DNA from: Maritimibacter sp. 55A14
GTDB lineage: Bacteria; Pseudomonadota; Alphaproteobacteria; Rhodobacterales; Rhodobacteraceae
Reading direction: 5' to 3'
NCBI RefSeq assembly: GCF_003122205.1
Contig: NZ_QEYE01000010.1
Span: forward strand, 95,334-159,333
DNA: 64,000 nt
The notes below the pieces were generated by a model. That model searched no databases. It was not told the origin of the DNA and saw nothing but the letters and a program-made list of their open reading frames with translations. How positions within the stretch are numbered: the first letter of the stretch is position 1; each line of letters starts with the position of its first letter. Shown here piece after piece: positions 18,163-27,306 of the stretch. The position numbers and the translations under genes were made by a program.

Positions 18163-18294
18163 AAGCGCCGCCGCGGCGCATCCGCCCACCCCTGCGGGTC
18201 TCCGGCCCCGACCGCGAATTGAAATTGCCGCGCAACCTGCTATGAGGCGGTCTGGCCGGGTTCCGGTCGGGGCGGATCGGGCGGAAAGGGCGCA

Positions 18295-19560
18295 ATGGAT
18301 CACTTCCTCTATCGCGATGGCGTGCTGCATGCCGAAGACGTCCCCCTGCCGGAGATTGCGGCGGCGGCGGGCACGCCCTTCTATGTCTATTCGACGGCCA
18401 CGCTGACCCGGCATTTCCGGCTCTTCGACGAGGCGCTGGCGGGCATGGATCATCTGGTCTGCTATGCGATGAAGGCCAATTCCAACCTGGCAGTGCTGCG
18501 GGTTCTGGCCGATCTGGGCGCGGGCATGGACGTGGTTTCGGGGGGCGAGTACCGCCGGGCGCGCGCCGTTGGCGTGCCGGGCGACCGGATCGTGTTTTCA
18601 GGCGTCGGCAAGACCCGCGCGGAGATGCGTCTGGCGCTGGAGGGCGGCATCCGGCAGTTCAATGTCGAGAGCGAGCCGGAGCTTCTGGCACTGAGCGATG
18701 TGGCCTCCGGTCTGGGTCTGACCGCGCCCATCGCGCTGCGCGTCAACCCGGATGTGGACGCCCGCACCCATGCCAAGATCGCCACCGGCAAGTCCGAGAA
18801 CAAGTTCGGCATCCCGATTGCCCGCGCCCGCGAAGTCTATGCCGAGGCCGCGGCGCTGCCGGGGATCGAGGTCGTGGGGATCGACGTGCATATCGGCAGC
18901 CAACTCACCGACCTGGCGCCGTTCGAGGCGGCCTATACCAAGGTCGCCGACCTGACCGCCGCGCTGCGCGCCGACGGCCACGACATAAGGCGGCTCGACC
19001 TGGGCGGGGGGCTGGGCATCCCCTATGCGCGCGACAATTCCGCGCCGCCGCTGCCCCTGGAATACGGCGAGGTGATCCGCCGCACCGTCGGCCATCTGGG
19101 CTGCGAGGTGGAGATCGAGCCGGGCCGGCTGATCGCCGGCAATGCCGGCCTGCTGGTGTCGGAAGTGATCTATCGCAAGGTGGGGGAGGGCCGCGATTTC
19201 CTGATCCTCGATGCGGCGATGAACGACCTGATCCGCCCGGCGATGTACGACGCCTGGCACGATATCGTTCCGGTCGCAGAGCCCGCGCCGGGGGCCGAGC
19301 GCGGGCCGGTCGATGTGGTCGGCCCGGTGTGCGAATCGGGCGATACATTCGCGGTGCAGCGTGACCTGCCGCATATGGTGGCGGGCGATCTGGTGGCCTT
19401 CCGATCCGCCGGGGCTTACGGCGCGGTCATGTCCTCGGAGTACAACTCGCGCCCACTGATCCCGGAAATTCTTGTCAAGGATGAGCAATTTGCCGTCATC
19501 CGCGCGCGGCCATCCTTTGACGAAATGCTCAAACGCGATACCATTCCGGAATGGCTCTAG
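18295..19560 (+). CDS. lysA: Diaminopimelate decarboxylase
   Basis: LysA decarboxylates meso-diaminopimelate to lysine. The 421-residue PLP enzyme of fold type III has the PLP lysine in CYAMKANSN, the HIGSQL motif, the phosphate-binding GGGLGIPY, EPGRLIAGNAG, and the active-site cysteine in GPVCESGDTF. The ATG at 18295 follows GGAAAGGG. It is probably transcribed with argH and the small lipoprotein gene, although 132 bases separate them and a perfect GCGCCGC-C-GCGGCGC hairpin lies just after the lipoprotein stop. Confidence 0.96.
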   Translation: MDHFLYRDGVLHAEDVPLPEIAAAAGTPFYVYSTATLTRHFRLFDEALAGMDHLVCYAMKANSNLAVLRVLADLGAGMDVVSGGEYRRARAVGVPGDRIVFSGVGKTRAEMRLALEGGIRQFNVESEPELLALSDVASGLGLTAPIALRVNPDVDARTHAKIATGKSENKFGIPIARAREVYAEAAALPGIEVVGIDVHIGSQLTDLAPFEAAYTKVADLTAALRADGHDIRRLDLGGGLGIPYARDNSAPPLPLEYGEVIRRTVGHLGCEVEIEPGRLIAGNAGLLVSEVIYRKVGEGRDFLILDAAMNDLIRPAMYDAWHDIVPVAEPAPGAERGPVDVVGPVCESGDTFAVQRDLPHMVAGDLVAFRSAGAYGAVMSSEYNSRPLIPEILVKDEQFAVIRARPSFDEMLKRDTIPEWL

Positions 19561-19596
19561 GTCCGGCACAGTGCCGGACCGGGCCGGGATGGATGG

Positions 19597-22164
19597 ATGA
19601 GACGCAAACCGGACACCGCCGGCGCAGGTAACAGCGATGCCGTCCTTGCACGGCTCAGGCGCCCGCTCGCGCTGACCCGCGCGGGCCTGGCGGCGGAGCG
19701 CGCGGCGCGCGCCTTCTGGCCGGTCTGGTCGCTGCTTTGCGTGGCAGCGGCGGCCTGGGCGACGGGGGTGCCGGGCGCAGTGCCGCTATCGGCCCTGATC
19801 GGACTGGCCCTGACCTGGGCCGCGCTGACGCTCTGGGGGCTTTACGCCGGGCTGCGCCGGTTCTCCTGGCCGGGGCGTGCCGCGGCGCTCGACCGGCTGG
19901 ACCGCAGCCTCGATGGTCAGCCGATCGCCGCGCTGACCGACACACAGGCGATCGGGGCGGGCGACCCGGCCTCCGCCGCCGTCTGGCGCGCGCATCGCGA
20001 ACGGATGGCGGCACGCGTGGCCGCAGTGCGCCCGGTCGCTCCCGATCTTCGGCTCGCCCGGCGCGACGCGTTCGGGCTGCGCTACATGGCGCTCGGGGCG
20101 CTGGCGGTGGGGCTGATCTTCGGCGGACCGTGGCGGCCGGAGGTTCTGCCAAGCGGTACCGGACCCGGCGCGGCAATCGCTGCCGGGCCGGCCTATGAGG
20201 GCTGGATCCAGCCGCCGGGCTATACCGGCAAACCCACGATCTATCTCAACGAGGCGGAAGGCCGTGACGACCTGACCGTGCCGCATGGCAGCCGCGTGAC
20301 ACTGCGCCTCTATGGCGCGGTGGGCGCGCTGACGCTGGAGGAAAGCGTCTCCGGCCGGCCAGCCGAGGGCCGCGACCCCACGGCGCCGGTGCAGGAATTC
20401 GACGTCACGCAGGACGGCCGAATCGCGATTGATGGCGCGCGTGAACAGGGCTGGGACATCGAGATGCTGCCCGACGCACCGCCCGAGGTCGCGCAGACCG
20501 AACCTGTCAACGGCGGGTTGCGCGGACAAATGACGCTGAAATTCCGCGCCGCCGACGATTACGGCGTGGAGACCGGCACGGTGCGCATCGCGCTCGATCT
20601 GGGTGCGGTGGACCGCCGCCACGGTCTCGCGGCCGCACCCGAGCCGCGCGCGCCGGTGGTGCTTGACCTGCCGATGCCCTTCGGCGGCGACCGCACCGAG
20701 TTCGAGGATCAGCTTGTCGAGGATCTCTCGCAGCATCCCTGGGCCGGGCTGCCGGTGCGCATGACGCTGGCGGCCGAGGACGCCGCCGGGCAGGAGGGCC
20801 GCTCGGCGCCGGTCGAGATGATCCTGCCCGCGCGCCGCTTTCTGGAGCCGATGGCGGCGGCCCTGGCCGAACAGCGGCGCGACCTGCTCTGGTCGCGGGA
20901 GAACGCGCGCCGCGTCGCGCAGGTGATCCGCGCGGTGACGCACCGGCCCGAGGGGGTGTTCGAGAACACGGCCGCATATCTGCTGGTGCGCATGGCGCTG
21001 CGCCGGCTCGAAGCCGCCACGCCCGGCGGTCTGGCGGAGGCCCCGCGCGACGAGGTGGCGGAGATGCTCTGGCACGCCGCGCTGATGATCGAGGAGGGCG
21101 ATCTTTCGGACGCGCTGGAGCGTCTGCGTCGGGCGCAGGACCGGCTCTCCGAGGCCATCGAGCAAGGCGCCAGCGACGAGGAGATCGCCGAGCTGATGGA
21201 CGAACTGCGCGAGGCCATGCAGGACTACATGGAGCAGATGGCGCGCGAGGCGCTGGAGAATCCCGACAGCCAGATGTCGGAAAACCAGCAGCAGGGCCAG
21301 CAGATTACCCAGGACCAGCTTCAGCAACTGCTCGACCGGATCGAGGAGTTGTCGCGGCAGGGCCGCACGGCCGAGGCGCAGGCGCTGCTCGACCAGCTTC
21401 GCCAGATGATGGAAAACATGCGCATGACGCAAGGCCAGGGCCAGAATCCGGGCGAACAGGCGATGCAGGGACTTCAGGACACGCTGCGTGAACAGCAGGG
21501 CCTGTCCGACGAAGCGTTCCGCGAGTTGCAGGAACAATTCAATCGCGGCGCGCAGGCGGGCGAGAGCCGCGAGAATGAGGGCCGCAGCGGCGGTCAGGGC
21601 CGCGGTCAGAGCCACGAAGGCCAGGGCGGCCGGCAGGGGCAGTCGGGCCCCGGCGAGGGCGGTGAGCCGGGTGCCGCGGAACTGGCCGAGCGCCAGCGCG
21701 CGTTGCGCGAGATGCTGCGCGAACAGCAGCAAGGGTTGCCCGGCGCGGGTACGCCGCAAGGCGACGCCGCGCGGGAGGAGCTGGACCGGGCGGGCCGCGC
21801 GATGGACCGCGCCGGCGACGATCTGGCCGAGGGCGATCTGAGCGGCGCGCTCGACAACCAGGCCGAAGCCATGCAGGCGCTGCGCGACGGCATGCAGGAA
21901 CTGGGCGAGGCGATGGCCCGGCAGCAGCCCGGTCAGGGCCAGCAGGGCGAACGCTTCGGGTCCGGCAATCCGCGCGACCGTGACCCGCTGGGGCGGCGGT
22001 CGGGCAATACCGGCCGGATCGGCAGCGACCGCAACATGCTGCCCGGCAAAGACGTGTTCCAGCGTTCCCGCGAATTGCTGGACGAGATTCGCCGCCGCTC
22101 CGGCGACCGGACACGCCCGGAACTGGAACTCGACTACCTGGAACGCCTGCTCGACAGGTTCTGA
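19597..22164 (+). CDS. DUF4175 / TIGR02302 family membrane protein
   Basis: An 855-residue protein of the TIGR02302 family (DUF4175), widespread in alphaproteobacteria next to lysA. The N-terminus has membrane segments (about 37-58, 62-85 and 160-178). A predicted extracytoplasmic region (about 180-420) follows, starting YEGWIQPPGYTGKPTIYL. The C-terminal third (about 560-800) is highly Gln/Glu/Gly-rich with repeated GQGQ-type runs, likely helical or disordered. The end (GKDVFQRSRELLDEIRRRSG) is conserved in the family as I recall it. Function is not established. It begins 36 bases after lysA and is likely co-transcribed. Confidence 0.88.
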   Translation: MRRKPDTAGAGNSDAVLARLRRPLALTRAGLAAERAARAFWPVWSLLCVAAAAWATGVPGAVPLSALIGLALTWAALTLWGLYAGLRRFSWPGRAAALDRLDRSLDGQPIAALTDTQAIGAGDPASAAVWRAHRERMAARVAAVRPVAPDLRLARRDAFGLRYMALGALAVGLIFGGPWRPEVLPSGTGPGAAIAAGPAYEGWIQPPGYTGKPTIYLNEAEGRDDLTVPHGSRVTLRLYGAVGALTLEESVSGRPAEGRDPTAPVQEFDVTQDGRIAIDGAREQGWDIEMLPDAPPEVAQTEPVNGGLRGQMTLKFRAADDYGVETGTVRIALDLGAVDRRHGLAAAPEPRAPVVLDLPMPFGGDRTEFEDQLVEDLSQHPWAGLPVRMTLAAEDAAGQEGRSAPVEMILPARRFLEPMAAALAEQRRDLLWSRENARRVAQVIRAVTHRPEGVFENTAAYLLVRMALRRLEAATPGGLAEAPRDEVAEMLWHAALMIEEGDLSDALERLRRAQDRLSEAIEQGASDEEIAELMDELREAMQDYMEQMAREALENPDSQMSENQQQGQQITQDQLQQLLDRIEELSRQGRTAEAQALLDQLRQMMENMRMTQGQGQNPGEQAMQGLQDTLREQQGLSDEAFRELQEQFNRGAQAGESRENEGRSGGQGRGQSHEGQGGRQGQSGPGEGGEPGAAELAERQRALREMLREQQQGLPGAGTPQGDAAREELDRAGRAMDRAGDDLAEGDLSGALDNQAEAMQALRDGMQELGEAMARQQPGQGQQGERFGSGNPRDRDPLGRRSGNTGRIGSDRNMLPGKDVFQRSRELLDEIRRRSGDRTRPELELDYLERLLDRF

Positions 22165-22316
22165 CCGGGCCGGTGCGGGTTCCGGTTCCGGGAGCGTGGC
22201 TTTCGCATGCCGTTTCGGCACAGGATTGCTTGGCGTGGTGCCCGATGCTCGACAAATCCGCAATCGCAAGCTAGCAGTTTTCGGACCAGATCCCTTGAGT
22301 ACTGCCGAAGGTTGTC

Positions 22317-22913
22317 ATGTTCTTCCGTAAAGTCCTCTCCGCGCTTGCACTTCTCGCGATGCTGACCGCGGCCGGCTGTGCCGCGAAAACCGGCCCCGAA
22401 GGTCCGCCGCCTGCAACGCAAAGCGATATTTCCGGGCTCGCGCAGGGCATTCGCGGGCTGGGCCCCGAGGTCGACCCGGAGGAGGCCGCCCGCGCCGCGC
22501 GCATCGCATACGAGTACACGCATCAACTCGCCCTGGAATACGAGATCACGGACCCGCCCATCGTCCACAACACCAAGGTCAATCTCGGGATGCGTCCGCG
22601 CGGGCTTTGCAAGGATTGGGCCGATGACATGGAGGCGCGCCTGCGGCAGGAGGATTTCGCCACGCTGGATCTGCACCGGGCGATCGGCAATGCCGGCATC
22701 CCGCTGCGGCTGGAACACAGCACCGTGGTCGTCAGCCGCCGTGGCGATTCGGTCTATGACGGGCTGGTGATCGACCCTTGGCGCAAGGGTGGCGTGCTGC
22801 ACTGGACGCCGATCATGGAGGACGAGGATTACGTCTGGCGTGCGCGCCAGGAGGTCTTCCGCCAGAAAATCCGCCAGCGGCAGGCGCAGGCGATGGTCTC
22901 GCGCGACGGCTAG
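22317..22913 (+). CDS. Lipoprotein with a transglutaminase-like Cys-His-Asp arrangement
   Basis: A 198-residue lipoprotein: signal MFFRKVLSALALLAMLTAAGC with lipobox Cys21. The mature part contains RGLCKDWADDM (Cys98), LEHSTVVVS (His134) and LVIDPW (Asp153), in the order and with the surroundings (Cys on a helix start, His and Asp on neighbouring strands, ID-P-W) expected of a transglutaminase-like or papain-fold cysteine hydrolase. It does not match a named family that I can recall. It follows the DUF4175 gene by 152 bases. The hydrolase idea is an inference from three residues and their context; a catalytically inert or structural protein is possible. Confidence 0.6.
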   Translation: MFFRKVLSALALLAMLTAAGCAAKTGPEGPPPATQSDISGLAQGIRGLGPEVDPEEAARAARIAYEYTHQLALEYEITDPPIVHNTKVNLGMRPRGLCKDWADDMEARLRQEDFATLDLHRAIGNAGIPLRLEHSTVVVSRRGDSVYDGLVIDPWRKGGVLHWTPIMEDEDYVWRARQEVFRQKIRQRQAQAMVSRDG

Positions 22914-23084
22914 GCCCACGTCACGGAACCCTGGGCGGAAGCGGTGACGATGGCCTTGAGCGGTGCCTCGCCGGTCACCTCCGCGCGGCTCATCTCCGGA
23001 CGTGCCGACGACCGCGCGGGCCGCATAGTGCAGATCGCAGGAAGGCCGCTCTTTAGCGTATCGCGCCAAGTCGGGTTCATGCAC

Positions 23085-23147
23085 GCCCCGGCCCCCGAGC
23101 CGGGGCCCCGTTGCCGGATGGGCGAGGCCCCGGATCAAGTCTGGGGC
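23085..23147. repeat. REP-like pair of GC-rich palindromes
   Basis: Two hairpins sit in the 260-base gap between convergent genes: GCCCCGGC-N6-GCCGGGGC (23085-23106, perfect) and GCCCCGGATCAAGTCTGGGGC (23127-23147, one mismatch in the stem). The second resembles a palindrome that I recall as common in intergenic DNA of alphaproteobacteria. They may act as terminators. No gene is seen in 22914-23173. Confidence 0.5.
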
Positions 23148-23173
23148 AGGGGGCTCCGATCAAACGCGACAGG

Positions 23174-23431
23174 CTAACGCCCGCGGCGCTGGCGCACAGC
23201 CCGCAGGATGGCGCGGATGTCGAGCGCCATGACCATCAGGCCCAGCGGGATCATCCAGAACCCCAGCACCGGCAGCATTCCGAAAATGCCGCCGATCACC
23301 AGGACCACGCCCAGCAGCGTGCGCAGGCCCGGCGGCACCTTCCGGTCGATCCGCGCGAGCCAGCGCATGATCCATTGCCGCAGCCGCCTGGCGCGGCCGG
23401 GTTTGGGGGGCGGAGGGGGGCATCGGGTCAT
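23174..23431 (-). CDS. Small membrane protein (PGPGW-like)
   Basis: An 85-residue protein with a basic, proline-rich N-terminus (MTRCPPPPPKPGRARR), then RKVPPGLRTLLGVVLVIGGI and a second hydrophobic stretch GFWMIPLGLMVMAL, ending in a basic tail. This two-helix hairpin with a Pro/Gly-rich turn resembles the PGPGW family of putative membrane proteins. The start at 23431 is the first ATG; an upstream extension of 28 codons lacks similarity. Function unknown. It follows tdh on the same strand after 31 bases. Confidence 0.65.
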   Translation of the reverse strand: MTRCPPPPPKPGRARRLRQWIMRWLARIDRKVPPGLRTLLGVVLVIGGIFGMLPVLGFWMIPLGLMVMALDIRAILRAVRQRRGR

Positions 23432-23462
23432 GCGCGCAGTCTCTGCCCGAAGGCGGGCGCGA

Positions 23463-24503
23463 TCAAGTCCAGTCGAGCACCACCTTTCCGCTGGCCCCGC
23501 CGCGCATCTCCGCAAAGCCCTTCGCGAATTCGGCAGCGGGAAAGCGGTGGGTGATGACGGCCCGCACGTCGAGCCCGTTCTCCAGCATCGCGATCATCTT
23601 GTACCAGGTCTCGAATATCTCGCGCCCGTAGATGCCCTTGATGGTCAGCGCCTTGAAGACGATGCGCGTCCAGTCCACCGGGGCGGGTTTGGGCGGAATG
23701 CCCAGCATGGCGATGCGCCCGCCCATGACCATCGCCTCGACCATGCCGTCGAAGGCGCGCGGCGCGCCCGACATCTCCAGCCCCACATCGAAACCCTGCT
23801 TGAGCCCGAGGCGCGAGATCACCTCGGCCAGGTCGGTCTCGGCGGTGTTGACCGGCACCACGTCGGCAACCCGCGCGGCCAGTGCCAGCCGGTCGGGGTT
23901 CAGGTCGGTGATGACCACGTGGCGCGCGCCGATATGGCGGGCCACCGCGGCGGCCATGATCCCGATCGGCCCGGCGCCGGTGATCAGCACGTCCTCGCCC
24001 AGCAGATCGAAGCTGAGCGCGGTATGCACCGCGTTGCCCAGCGGGTCGAGGATGGCGCCGATCTCGTCGTCGATGCTGTCGGGCAGCGGCACGACGTTGA
24101 AGGCCGGCAGCCGCAGGTATTCCGCGAAGGCGCCGGGCTCGTTCACTCCGATGCCGCGGGTCTCCGGGTCCAGATGGAAGCGGCCGGCGCGCGATTGCCG
24201 GGAATGGTGGCCTATCAGGTGCCCCTCGCCCGAGCAGCGCTGGCCGATCCGCAGATCCTCCACGTCGCGGCCGATCCCGACGATCTCGCCGGCGAATTCA
24301 TGGCCGGTGATCAGCGGCACCGGCACGGTGCGCTGCGCCCAGTCGTCCCAGTTCCAGATATGTACATCCGTGCCGCAGATGCCGGTCTTGCGGATTCGGA
24401 TCAGCACGTCGTCGGGGCCGATCTCGGGCACCGGCTCGCGTTGCAGCCAGAGCCCTTCTTCCGCCTTGGCCTTGACCAGCGCCTGCATGGTGTTTGCGGT
24501 CAT
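23463..24503 (-). CDS. tdh: L-threonine 3-dehydrogenase
   Basis: Tdh oxidises L-threonine to 2-amino-3-ketobutyrate with NAD+, and Kbl then makes glycine and acetyl-CoA. The 346-residue medium-chain dehydrogenase has the catalytic zinc site ([21 protein letters not shown]) and the cofactor loop [12 protein letters not shown]. The structural-zinc loop is kept in length but has lost all four cysteines: [20 protein letters not shown] followed by Asp, where E. coli has Cys at four places (here Gly98, Ser101, Ser104, Asp112). The start overlaps the kbl stop (ATGA). Substrate assignment rests mainly on the kbl neighbour and overall similarity to Tdh. Confidence 0.93.
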   Translation of the reverse strand: MTANTMQALVKAKAEEGLWLQREPVPEIGPDDVLIRIRKTGICGTDVHIWNWDDWAQRTVPVPLITGHEFAGEIVGIGRDVEDLRIGQRCSGEGHLIGHHSRQSRAGRFHLDPETRGIGVNEPGAFAEYLRLPAFNVVPLPDSIDDEIGAILDPLGNAVHTALSFDLLGEDVLITGAGPIGIMAAAVARHIGARHVVITDLNPDRLALAARVADVVPVNTAETDLAEVISRLGLKQGFDVGLEMSGAPRAFDGMVEAMVMGGRIAMLGIPPKPAPVDWTRIVFKALTIKGIYGREIFETWYKMIAMLENGLDVRAVITHRFPAAEFAKGFAEMRGGASGKVVLDWT

Positions 24504-25690
24504 TGGATCATCCCCGTGGCTTTGCCCGCCGCCGCGAAGGCTGTCAGGGCCTGATCGAGATCGGCGCGGCTCAGCGCGGCATTCATCTGCGTGCGGATGC
24601 GCGCGGTGCCATGCGGCACCACCGGGTAGAAGAACCCGGCGACATAGACGCCCCGCTCGAACAGCGCCGCGGACATGTCCTGCGCGCAGCGCGCGTCGCC
24701 CAGCATGACGGGCACGATCGGATGTTCGCCGGGCAGAAGCTCGAAGCCCAGCCGTTCCAGCCCGGTCCGCCAATAGGCGGCATTGTCGAAAAGCGTGGCG
24801 CGCAGGTCGTCGCCCTCCTCCACCAGATCGAGCGCCCTCAGCCCCGCGGCGACCACCGCGGGCGGCAGGGCGTTGGAAAAGAGATAGGGCCGGGCGCGCT
24901 GGCGCAAAAGGTCGATCACCGGCTGCGGCCCGGCGACATAGCCGCCCATCGCGCCGCCGAGCGCCTTGCCCAGCGTGCCGGTCAGGATGTCCACATCGAC
25001 GCCGTGATGGGCCGGGGTGCCGGCACCATTGGGGCCCATGAAGCCGGTGGCGTGGCAGTCGTCCACCATCACCAGCGCGTCGTGGCGTTGCGCCAGCGCG
25101 GTGATCTCCGGCAGCTTCGCCAGGTAGCCGTCCATGGAAAAGACGCCGTCGGTGGCGATCATCACGAAACGCGCGCCGTCGGCGCGGGCCTCCTTCAGCC
25201 GCGACTCCAGTTCGTCCATGTCGGAATTGGCGTAGCGCAGCCGACGCGCCTTGCAGAGCCTGATGCCGTCGATGATCGAGGCATGGTTGAGCGCGTCGGA
25301 TATCACCGCATCCTCCGGCCCCAGAAGCGGCTCGAACAGCCCGCCATTGGCGTCGAAGCAGGCGGCGAAGAGAATCGCGTCGTCCTTGCCCAGAAAGGCG
25401 GCGAGGCGCTCTTCCAGCGCGCGGTGCAGATCCTGCGTGCCGCAGATGAAGCGCACACTGGCCATGCCATAGCCGTGATCGTCCATCGCCTGTTTCGCGG
25501 CGGCGATCAGTGCCGGGTGGTCGGCGAGCCCGAGATAGTTGTTGGCGCAGAGATTGATTACGCCCTCGCGCCCGCCCACCGCGACTCGGCCCGACTGCGG
25601 TGAGGTGATGAGCCGTTCGCGCTTCATCAGCCCCTCGGCGTCGATCCCGGCGAGGGTGTCGGTCAGATGGTCGAAGAATGCCTGGGTCAT
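24500..25690 (-). CDS. kbl: 2-amino-3-ketobutyrate CoA ligase (glycine C-acetyltransferase)
   Basis: Kbl is a PLP enzyme that cleaves 2-amino-3-ketobutyrate with CoA to glycine and acetyl-CoA, the second step of threonine breakdown. At 396 residues it has the normal length. The PLP lysine lies in [17 protein letters not shown], and [27 protein letters not shown] and [11 protein letters not shown] are family hallmarks. The ATG at 25690 follows GGAGACC; 12 more upstream codons are open but unlike the family. It is the first gene of a kbl-tdh operon, 108 bases downstream of an XRE-cupin regulator on the same strand. Confidence 0.95.
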   Translation of the reverse strand: MTQAFFDHLTDTLAGIDAEGLMKRERLITSPQSGRVAVGGREGVINLCANNYLGLADHPALIAAAKQAMDDHGYGMASVRFICGTQDLHRALEERLAAFLGKDDAILFAACFDANGGLFEPLLGPEDAVISDALNHASIIDGIRLCKARRLRYANSDMDELESRLKEARADGARFVMIATDGVFSMDGYLAKLPEITALAQRHDALVMVDDCHATGFMGPNGAGTPAHHGVDVDILTGTLGKALGGAMGGYVAGPQPVIDLLRQRARPYLFSNALPPAVVAAGLRALDLVEEGDDLRATLFDNAAYWRTGLERLGFELLPGEHPIVPVMLGDARCAQDMSAALFERGVYVAGFFYPVVPHGTARIRTQMNAALSRADLDQALTAFAAAGKATGMIQ

Positions 25691-25720
25691 GGAGGTCTCC
25701 GTCGGTCTGGAGGTGCTGTA

Positions 25721-25789
25721 CATCATAACGGATTACCCGGCAATATACAGGATTATGCTATGGCGGAATTTTTACCACCATAGCGGATT
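25721..25789. promoter_or_regulatory. Repeat-rich control region upstream of kbl-tdh
   Basis: Two 14-base direct repeats, CATCATAACGGATT (25721-25734) and CACCATAGCGGATT (25776-25789), match at 12 of 14 positions and are 55 bases apart, about five helical turns. The distal copy also forms one arm of an inverted repeat GCTATGGCGG / CCACCATAGC (25757-25766 and 25775-25784). These look like operators for the adjacent XRE-cupin regulator. The hairpin could instead be the terminator of that gene. Confidence 0.45.
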
Positions 25790-25798
25790 CTTGCCGCT

Positions 25799-26362
25799 TC
25801 AGCCGCCCCGCACGACCAAGAAGGCGCGCGCCGGGGCATCGCCTGCGCGTAGCTCATGCGGTACATCGGCGGGGTAGCGCAGCGTGTCGCCCTCCGCGGC
25901 GCTGCGGCTCTCGGTGCCCGATGTCACGTCCAGCGCGCCGGCGATCACGGTGAGCTGTTCGCGGCAGCCCGGCCCGTGCGGGTCGCTGACCAGGCTGCCG
26001 CCGGGCGCGAAGATCAACTCGTAAAGCTCGTGGCTGCCGGCGTCCTCGGGCGGGCTGAGGATGCGAATGCGGCAGCCGTCGCCGCGCGCGTCGATCGTGG
26101 GCACCGCCTCGGCGCGCAGATGTTCGATGGCGGGGCCGGCCTCGCCTTCCAGCAGACCCGCGAAATCCACATGCAGCGCCTGGGTCAGGTTCCAGAGTGT
26201 CGCCACGGTCGGGCTGGATGTGCCGCGCTCGATCTGGCTGACCATCGAGCGCGACACGCCCGAGAGCCTGGCCACGGCATCGAGGCTCAGCCCCTTGGCC
26301 TGGCGCGCGGCCTTCAGGCGGCTCGCGAGACGGTCGAGGATGTCGGGGCGCGGGGTGTTCAT
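25799..26362 (-). CDS. XRE-family transcriptional regulator with C-terminal cupin domain
   Basis: A 187-residue regulator. The helix-turn-helix is at about residues 12-66 (LKAARQAKGLSLDAVARLSGVSRSMVSQIERG), and a small cupin is at about 105-185 (YELIFAPGGSL ... GREQLTVI-like strand, DTLRYPADVPHEL). Proteins with this layout often sense small metabolites such as amino acids. It precedes kbl-tdh on the same strand, so control of threonine/glycine metabolism is plausible but not shown. The start at 26362 is the only ATG that fits the family N-terminus. Confidence 0.88.
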   Translation of the reverse strand: MNTPRPDILDRLASRLKAARQAKGLSLDAVARLSGVSRSMVSQIERGTSSPTVATLWNLTQALHVDFAGLLEGEAGPAIEHLRAEAVPTIDARGDGCRIRILSPPEDAGSHELYELIFAPGGSLVSDPHGPGCREQLTVIAGALDVTSGTESRSAAEGDTLRYPADVPHELRAGDAPARAFLVVRGG

Positions 26363-26442
26363 GCAGGGACGTTGCGCGGGGCGGCGGACCTTGTCAATGT
26401 GACGCGGCGGGCACGGCGGTCCGCGCAGTGACGGAGCGGCGC

Positions 26443-26682
26443 ATGCCTATCGTTTTCATGATCGTCATCGGCGCGGCCGCGGGGTTCATCGCGACGCGGC
26501 TGATGAAGGTCGATGCCGGGATACCCGCAACCATCGCCATCGGCGTGCTGGGCGCCATCGTGGGCGGGCTGGTGCTGCACGCGGTGCTCCGCCTGGCCGG
26601 GTTCGGCGCGGGGTTCGTGGGCGCCGTTCTGGGCGCGATGCTGCTGATCTGGCTCTACCGGACCTATCTGGAACGCCGCTGA
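26443..26682 (+). CDS. GlsB/YeaQ/YmgE-like small membrane protein
   Basis: A 79-residue, three-helix membrane protein: MPIVFMIVIGAAAGFIAT, then IPATIAIGVLGAIVGGLVLH and GFVGAVLGAMLLIWLY. Gly-rich helices and overall layout resemble the transglycosylase-associated/YeaQ family of stress-related membrane proteins. The ATG at 26443 has GGAG 7 bases upstream; a GTG at 26428 is less likely. Divergent from the XRE regulator and convergent with the next gene. Function of the family is poorly known. Confidence 0.75.
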   Translation: MPIVFMIVIGAAAGFIATRLMKVDAGIPATIAIGVLGAIVGGLVLHAVLRLAGFGAGFVGAVLGAMLLIWLYRTYLERR

Positions 26683-27306
26683 TCAGTTGCGCGGCGGGCG
26701 CGGGCGGTAGACGGGAAGCCGCCAGCCGAATTGCAGGCTGCCCGCGCGCAGAAGGAACGTCACCGCCCCGCAGACCAGCAGCGCCGGCAGGTCCACCGCC
26801 GCGACATGCGCCGCGACCACGCCCGCCGTGGCGCCCGCGAAAGCGGCGGTCACGTAAAGCTCACCCTGCCTCAGCACCATCGGGACCTCGTTGCAGACCA
26901 CGTCGCGCATCAGCCCGCCGAAACAGCCCGTGGCAATGCCCATGATGACGACGATCACCGCGGGCTGCGACATCATCATCGCCACGCCGACGCCCGCGGG
27001 CACCGCGACGGCCAGCGCGCAGGCGTCGAGCCAGAGCAGCATGCGATGACGCGATTCCATCAGATGCGCGGTGAAGAAGACCAGCACCGCCGCCGCCGCG
27101 GCCAGCAGCACGAAACCGGGCGTGCCGGTCCAGAAGACCGGGTTGCGATCCAGTACCACGTCGCGCACCGTTCCCCCGCCCACGGCGGTCAGGCTGGCAA
27201 TGAAGACGAAGCCCACGATGTCGAGCTGCGCGCGGCTGGCCGCCAGTGCGCCGGTCAGTGCGAAGACGAAGACCGAGGCATAGTCGAGGGCGAGCAGCGC
27301 GGTCAT
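26683..27306 (-). CDS. Trimeric intracellular cation channel (TRIC, UPF0126) family protein
   Basis: A 207-residue protein with about seven membrane helices built from two UPF0126 repeats. The first is [20 protein letters not shown] with [17 protein letters not shown]; the second is [15 protein letters not shown] with [16 protein letters not shown]. The paired GG-x-x-RD motifs are the family signature. Prokaryotic TRIC homologues form homotrimeric K+-permeable channels; the physiological role here is unknown. Its ATG overlaps the rnhA stop by 4 bases, so it is probably coupled to rnhA. Confidence 0.9.
   Translation of the reverse strand: MTALLALDYASVFVFALTGALAASRAQLDIVGFVFIASLTAVGGGTVRDVVLDRNPVFWTGTPGFVLLAAAAAVLVFFTAHLMESRHRMLLWLDACALAVAVPAGVGVAMMMSQPAVIVVIMGIATGCFGGLMRDVVCNEVPMVLRQGELYVTAAFAGATAGVVAAHVAAVDLPALLVCGAVTFLLRAGSLQFGWRLPVYRPRPPRN

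Noticed and set aside
19786..22269. An 827-codon open frame on the minus strand
   Set aside because: Antisense shadow of the DUF4175 gene; the low-complexity Gln-rich region leaves long open frames opposite it.
22944..23177. A 77-codon plus-strand frame in the gap before the PGPGW-like gene
   Set aside because: It runs through the REP-like palindromes and has no family pattern.
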